Origin: an uncultured Clostridia bacterium
GTDB lineage: Bacteria; Bacillota; Clostridia; Oscillospirales; Ruminococcaceae
Assembly: GCA_947389015.1 (NCBI GenBank)
Contig: CANDVA010000003.1
Span: 62,001-126,000, forward strand
Reading direction: 5' to 3'
DNA: 64,000 nucleotides
In this document: positions 60,413 to 64,000 of the stretch, one piece after another
How positions within the stretch are numbered: position 1 is the first letter of the stretch
How the letters are laid out: every line of letters begins with the position of its first letter
Notes under the pieces: generated by a model
Database searches by the model: none
What the model was told of the DNA's origin: nothing
Seen by the model: the letters and a program-made list of their open reading frames with translations, nothing else
Made by a program: the position numbers and the translations under genes

Positions 60413-60882
60413 AAACCACCGCTCCCGTGTTTTTTACCGCGTACAAGTTTAAAAGTTAACAGCATAATTATCTGCCCCGCGAAAAAAGCGGATGACGCAA
60501 CGAGCCACGTCAATGTAAACAGATCGGTCAGTCCCATTCCTATGCCGCCCATAAAGTAGTCGTAACCGTCGTGTGCGACCCGATACAGATGACGCGCGCG
60601 TTCGTAAATGCTCAACGCCAACGGAACTACGCTCACCGACGCAATAAACACGGGCGCGGGTATGCCGAATCTGCGGTTCAGCTTTTCCCGAATAAATTGA
60701 ACGGGAATACAAAGCGCGATCATCACCGCCGACTCAAACAATAACAGCAACGCCCATTCGGTTATATCGCTTGTGCTCAGACATCCGCCCGCAAGCCCGA
60801 AAGCGGCAGCGCCGATAAACGTTATTAGCAGACCGCCGAGTGTTCCGAGAATAGCGCAGAGTATAACAGCGGACTTTTTCAT
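60409..60882 (-). CDS. Four-helix membrane protein of unknown function
   Basis: The 157-aa protein has four predicted helices (about 4-28, 41-62, 77-96 and 118-142) and a basic C-terminus. ATG 60882 follows AAAGGAG; the frame running further to 61020 is rejected because it overlaps the msmX terminator and end. It heads the small operon leading into moxR. No family recognised. Confidence 0.6.
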   Translation of the reverse strand: MKKSAVILCAILGTLGGLLITFIGAAAFGLAGGCLSTSDITEWALLLLFESAVMIALCIPVQFIREKLNRRFGIPAPVFIASVSVVPLALSIYERARHLYRVAHDGYDYFMGGIGMGLTDLFTLTWLVASSAFFAGQIIMLLTFKLVRGKKHGSGGL

Positions 60883-60903
60883 ATGTGCTCCTTTCGGCAT
60901 ATT

Positions 60904-60934
60904 AAAAACGGCGCGGCTAAAAACAGCCGCGCCG
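60904..60934 (-). terminator. Terminator after msmX
   Basis: A 10-bp stem CGGCGCGGCT/AGCCGCGCCG (60909-60918, 60925-60934), then a T run on the minus strand (60908-60904). Confidence 0.85.
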
Positions 60935-60955
60935 CAAAATTGCTTATGAATTAAA

Positions 60956-62098
60956 TTAGTTAAGCAGGCTGTGCTCGTCGCCCGGATCGAACAGGTGGAT
61001 CTTGTTGGGATCAAGAGCAAGTCTGATGGTGTCCTGAGGACGTGCGGTACATCTGGGAGATACGCGCGCGGTGAGGGGCATACCCTCGCAGGTGAGGTAC
61101 AGATAAGTCTCCGCGCCGAGCATTTCGGTTACGTCTACGGTAGCCTCGATGATACCGGTCTTAGCGGCGGACAGGAACATCTCCTCGTCGTGGATGTTCT
61201 CGGGACGTATACCGAGGATAACTTCCTTGTCAACATAGTACTTCAGCGCGTCGGTATCAGCCTTAGCGGAGGGAATCTCCACATAGAACTTTCTGCCTCT
61301 CGCGGTCTTGGTGTCCTCGGAGCCGAACTCTATGGTATACTTGCCGTCCTGCATAATGAGCTTCGAGTTGATGAAGTTCATCTGCGGAGAGCCGATAAAG
61401 CCCGCTACAAACTTGTTTACGGGCGACTCGTACAGATTTATAGGAGAATCGATCTGCTGAACATAACCGTCCTTCATTACGACGATTCTGTCACCCATGG
61501 TCATAGCCTCTGTCTGGTCATGCGTTACGTAAATGAACGTAGTGCCCAGTTTCTTATGCAGCTTGGAAAGCTCGGTTCTCATCTGTGCACGAAGCTTAGC
61601 GTCCAGGTTGGACAGCGGCTCGTCGAGAAGGAATACCTGAGGATCACGAACGATAGCACGACCCAACGCAACACGCTGTCTCTGACCGCCGGAGAGAGCC
61701 TTCGGCTTTCTGTCGAGCAGGTGAGCGATATCGAGAATCTTCGCAGCTTCCTCAACAAGCTTCTTGATCTCGTCCTTGGGAACCTTGCGGAGCTTCAGAC
61801 CAAACGCCATATTGTCGAACACAGTCATATGAGGATACAGAGCGTAGTTCTGGAAAACCATCGCGATATCTCTGTCCTTAGGAGCAACGTCGTTTACAAG
61901 ACGGTCGCCGATGAACAGCTCGCCCTCGGAGATCTCCTCCAGGCCCGCGATCATACGCAAAGTGGTGGACTTACCGCATCCGGAAGGACCGACGAGTACG
62001 ATAAACTCCTTGTCCTTGATATTCATGGTGAAGTCCGAAACGGCTACAACGCCGCCCGCATAACGCTTATAAATGCCTCTTGCCGATAAACTTGCCAT
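60956..62098 (-). CDS. msmX: Multi-sugar ABC transporter ATPase (MsmX/UgpC type)
   Basis: This is a shared ATP-binding subunit that energises CUT1 sugar importers. The 380-aa protein has Walker [10 protein letters not shown] (37-45), the Q-loop, signature [10 protein letters not shown], Walker B ([12 protein letters not shown]), the H-loop ([10 protein letters not shown]) and a C-terminal TOBE-like regulatory domain (about 245-375). It is a single-gene unit. MsmX-type ATPases serve several permeases in Firmicutes, and the importer at 31.3-34.7 kb lacks an ATPase, making it a candidate partner. Confidence 0.93.
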   Translation of the reverse strand: MASLSARGIYKRYAGGVVAVSDFTMNIKDKEFIVLVGPSGCGKSTTLRMIAGLEEISEGELFIGDRLVNDVAPKDRDIAMVFQNYALYPHMTVFDNMAFGLKLRKVPKDEIKKLVEEAAKILDIAHLLDRKPKALSGGQRQRVALGRAIVRDPQVFLLDEPLSNLDAKLRAQMRTELSKLHKKLGTTFIYVTHDQTEAMTMGDRIVVMKDGYVQQIDSPINLYESPVNKFVAGFIGSPQMNFINSKLIMQDGKYTIEFGSEDTKTARGRKFYVEIPSAKADTDALKYYVDKEVILGIRPENIHDEEMFLSAAKTGIIEATVDVTEMLGAETYLYLTCEGMPLTARVSPRCTARPQDTIRLALDPNKIHLFDPGDEHSLLN

Positions 62099-62158
62099 TT
62101 ATATAACCTCCTACTAATGTAAATGTAACAAAATAATAGTTAATATTTCGCTAATAAT

Positions 62159-62187
62159 ATAATACCAAAACCAAGCAAAAAAATAAA
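62159..62187 (-). promoter_or_regulatory. Probable promoter for msmX
   Basis: On the minus strand TTTATT (62187-62182), 17 bases, TATTAT (62164-62159). The gap from 62188 to 62471 otherwise holds only a TATAAT at 62414-62419 that could serve the next gene; its -35 is weak. Confidence 0.5.
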
Positions 62188-62471
62188 GAGCCTAAACCAA
62201 CAAATATTTTTGAATTCGTTTATATACTTTCACTAACGTTTACAAATTTCCCCGTAAAATCCGCCGCGTTGATTGGCACATTGCACAAAAAAACGCACAA
62301 ATTTGCTTTGGCGTCAATGATAGAGCCGAATTTTCGGCATATCTTACAAAGACCGACGAAAGATTTTGGTAATATTGGCACAATATATTGTATTTTCTGT
62401 GAAATTATCCGCATATAATAGTTACGGTCACGGACAATAATATCAAATACATTGTAAAGCGGAGGGATAGT

Positions 62472-62921
62472 ATGGCGGGAAAAAAGCCGCGTCGAAGCAG
62501 AAGCCTTACATTTGGGGTTCTGCTGATAGTGCTCGCGGGGATATGGTGCATATTCAAGCTGTCGTCGGGCGGGGGGGCGCATATCCCGGGCGCTACCAAC
62601 GAAGAGCGCGTACAGTACATAGAAACTTTCGGCTGGGACGCCGCGCCCGTGCCGTCAAGCGTGGAGGAGGTGCGTATCCCCTCGCGCTTCGACGAGGCGT
62701 ATACGCAATACAACGCGCTTCAGAAAGAGCAGGGCTTCGACCTGATGAAGTACCGCGCATGCTTCGCAAAAAAGTATACATATGATATAACCAATTTTGA
62801 CGGAGCGGATCCCGTGGTGCCTATCTGCGCTAATTTGCTGGTCATAGACGGCGAGATCGTCGGGGCGGATATTTCCTCCTCGGAGGCTAACGGGCTGGTA
62901 ACGGTGCTTGCCAAAAAATAG
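62472..62921 (+). CDS. DUF4830-like membrane-anchored protein
   Basis: The 149-aa protein has a basic N-terminus, one transmembrane helix (about 13-32) and an extracellular domain with IETFGWD, VRIPSRFDEAYTQYN and YTYDITNFDG segments that resemble DUF4830, a family of unknown function common in Clostridia. SD GGAGGG precedes ATG 62472. The domain is small and single. A separate promoter for the next gene follows 8 bases after the stop. Confidence 0.7.
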   Translation: MAGKKPRRSRSLTFGVLLIVLAGIWCIFKLSSGGGAHIPGATNEERVQYIETFGWDAAPVPSSVEEVRIPSRFDEAYTQYNALQKEQGFDLMKYRACFAKKYTYDITNFDGADPVVPICANLLVIDGEIVGADISSSEANGLVTVLAKK

Positions 62922-62928
62922 ATAACAC

Positions 62929-62957
62929 TTGACAATCTCGGTCTTTTGGTGTAAAAT
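62929..62957 (+). promoter_or_regulatory. Sigma-A promoter for the transglutaminase-like gene
   Basis: TTGACA (62929-62934), 17 bases, TAAAAT (62952-62957). The transcript should begin near 62965, leaving only about 20-30 bases before translation. Confidence 0.85.
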
Positions 62958-62984
62958 AAAGTACATAATGATTGAGATTGCGGG

Positions 62985-64000
62985 GTGCTGTCTATAAAAA
63001 AGATTATTTTAATTTTTTCATTATGTATCGCGGCTTTGCTGCTTGGGGGGTGCGGAGAAAACGTACCCGACTTGCCGTCGTTCACTTTTCCCGGCAGCGG
63101 CTCGGAAAATTCCCGCTCGTCAAGCTCGGAGAGCATTTCCAAGCCCGACGGTACTGCGACAAGTACCGAGCCGCAGTCCGATACCTCCGAGACGTCCTCG
63201 TCTGTCGAAACGAGAGAGCCTGCGTCCGAAACAAGCGATCCCGTATCCGTCGATCCCGAGGTTTGCTCGCTGACGCTTTCGCACGACCCGATAAACGAAA
63301 AGACGGTCAAGATCAGCGGTAATACCGTAACGATCAACGGCAAAACTGCGGATAGCCCGATCGACCATATATCCGTGTTCCCGCGCGGCGCGGAATTTGA
63401 CCTGAATTTCGACAAGGACGGCTTTTCTGCGGAGATCGTGCTGACCGAGCCGCAAAGCGGATATCTTACCGTCACTCTGGTATACAAGGACGGTCATAAT
63501 GATGAGATTATGCTTGAAGTCACTCGGCAAGTCTTTGAATTTTGGGATCTTTCCGATATCGTGGAGAATAACAGAAAAGCAGTGGAAAACGCGATAGAGC
63601 AGCCGCAAAATCAGGTGGCGGAATATATCGTAAAGGGTGGAAAGCCCGACGAGATACGCAAAGTTCTCGAGGAGATACAGGCGCTGTCGGACGAGATATG
63701 CGCGGGTCTCAACGGCGATTACGACAAATTACGCGCGATATCTCGCTGGGTGTCGGCCAATATTTATTATGACTACCCGTCCTACGACAAGGGAGTACCC
63801 GAGGAAACGCTGTCGCTGAAGTATATGCTGGACAGGCACAGCAGCGTATGCGGCGGCTACTCCAATATGACCTCGGCGTTGTGTGCGGCTCAGGGGATAA
63901 AGTGCTGGAACGTACACGGCGGCGCGCTTAACGGCGGGCGTATGTTCGTGACCGATAGCGACAGCGAGTATCACGAATGGAATTTCGCGGAGATAGACGG
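62985..64000 (+). CDS. Transglutaminase-like lipoprotein, cut by window end
   Basis: The frame is open from at least 62985 to the window edge. A lipoprotein signal ends in LLLGGC, followed by a Ser/Thr/Glu linker and a beta-rich region, then a transglutaminase-like domain with Cys in SSVCGGYSN (about 289), His in YHEWNF (about 330) and a following Asp, the Cys-His-Asp triad. The start is unclear: GTG 62985 (weak RBS) is given, but a typical lipoprotein start would fall at AUA 62994, nine bases downstream of a GGGGTG. The C-terminus is missing. It is probably a surface protein acting on peptides or envelope. Confidence 0.8.
   Translation, partial: MLSIKKIILIFSLCIAALLLGGCGENVPDLPSFTFPGSGSENSRSSSSESISKPDGTATSTEPQSDTSETSSSVETREPASETSDPVSVDPEVCSLTLSHDPINEKTVKISGNTVTINGKTADSPIDHISVFPRGAEFDLNFDKDGFSAEIVLTEPQSGYLTVTLVYKDGHNDEIMLEVTRQVFEFWDLSDIVENNRKAVENAIEQPQNQVAEYIVKGGKPDEIRKVLEEIQALSDEICAGLNGDYDKLRAISRWVSANIYYDYPSYDKGVPEETLSLKYMLDRHSSVCGGYSNMTSALCAAQGIKCWNVHGGALNGGRMFVTDSDSEYHEWNFAEID

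Noticed and set aside
1-64000. tRNA, rRNA genes and CRISPR arrays
   Set aside because: No cloverleaf-like segment with TTCRA loop, no rRNA core sequence and no regularly spaced direct repeats were seen on reading both strands; a scored search was not possible.

Overview
The window looks like chromosomal DNA of an anaerobic, motile, fibre-degrading Clostridia bacterium, most plausibly an Oscillospiraceae/Ruminococcaceae relative. Reasons: a Bacillus/Clostridium-type late flagellar operon, a type IV pilus locus without a secretin, rubrerythrin and rubredoxin, a GH9 cellulase with CBM3 modules, a CIRCE-controlled chaperone gene, and many near-consensus sigma-A promoters with 17-base spacers. Base composition is roughly balanced, codon use is standard and UGA is a stop. 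No taxon was assigned by search.

Layout. 1-5.3 kb: tag, htpG and a convergent glgP. 5.5-20.7 kb: a full type IV pilus locus (pilC, fused pilM/pilN, pilO, three minor-pilin-like genes, pilD on the opposite strand, pilB, pilT, three more prepilins including the likely major pilin). 20.9-30.3 kb: a sigma-D driven late flagellar operon (flgM, flgN, flgK, flgL, DUF6470, fliW, csrA, fliD, fliS, fliT-like). 30.4-43.6 kb: a radical SAM gene, a sugar ABC importer lacking its ATPase, glyS, ilvE, unknown genes and the rpmH-rnpA-yidD-yidC-jag cluster. 43.9-47.2 kb: a region rich in regulatory and non-coding sequence, with an AraC-GGDEF fusion, rubrerythrin, a roughly 620-nt structured transcript, a roughly 190-nt small RNA and a 318-bp hairpin-packed MITE-like element. 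47.4-53.4 kb: an uncharacterised three-gene set (YcxB-like membrane protein, 474-aa two-part protein, radical SAM/SPASM enzyme), then a GH9 lipoprotein. 53.4-64 kb: paired membrane paralogues, ttcA, an SPFH protein, a CPBP protease, rubredoxin, a MoxR ATPase group, an msmX-type ATPase, a DUF4830 protein and a transglutaminase-like lipoprotein cut by the window end.

How it fits together. Pili and flagella lie next to each other. c-di-GMP control is suggested by the MshEN-like domain of PilB and the GGDEF protein; FliW/CsrA and FlgM give post-transcriptional and sigma-factor control of flagella. The msmX-type ATPase at 61-62 kb is a candidate partner for the ATPase-less sugar importer at 31-35 kb. 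The least explained parts are the structured transcript at 45.4-46.05 kb, the MITE-like element, the radical SAM gene set, the insertion in PilD, and the repeat modules in FlgL and FliD.
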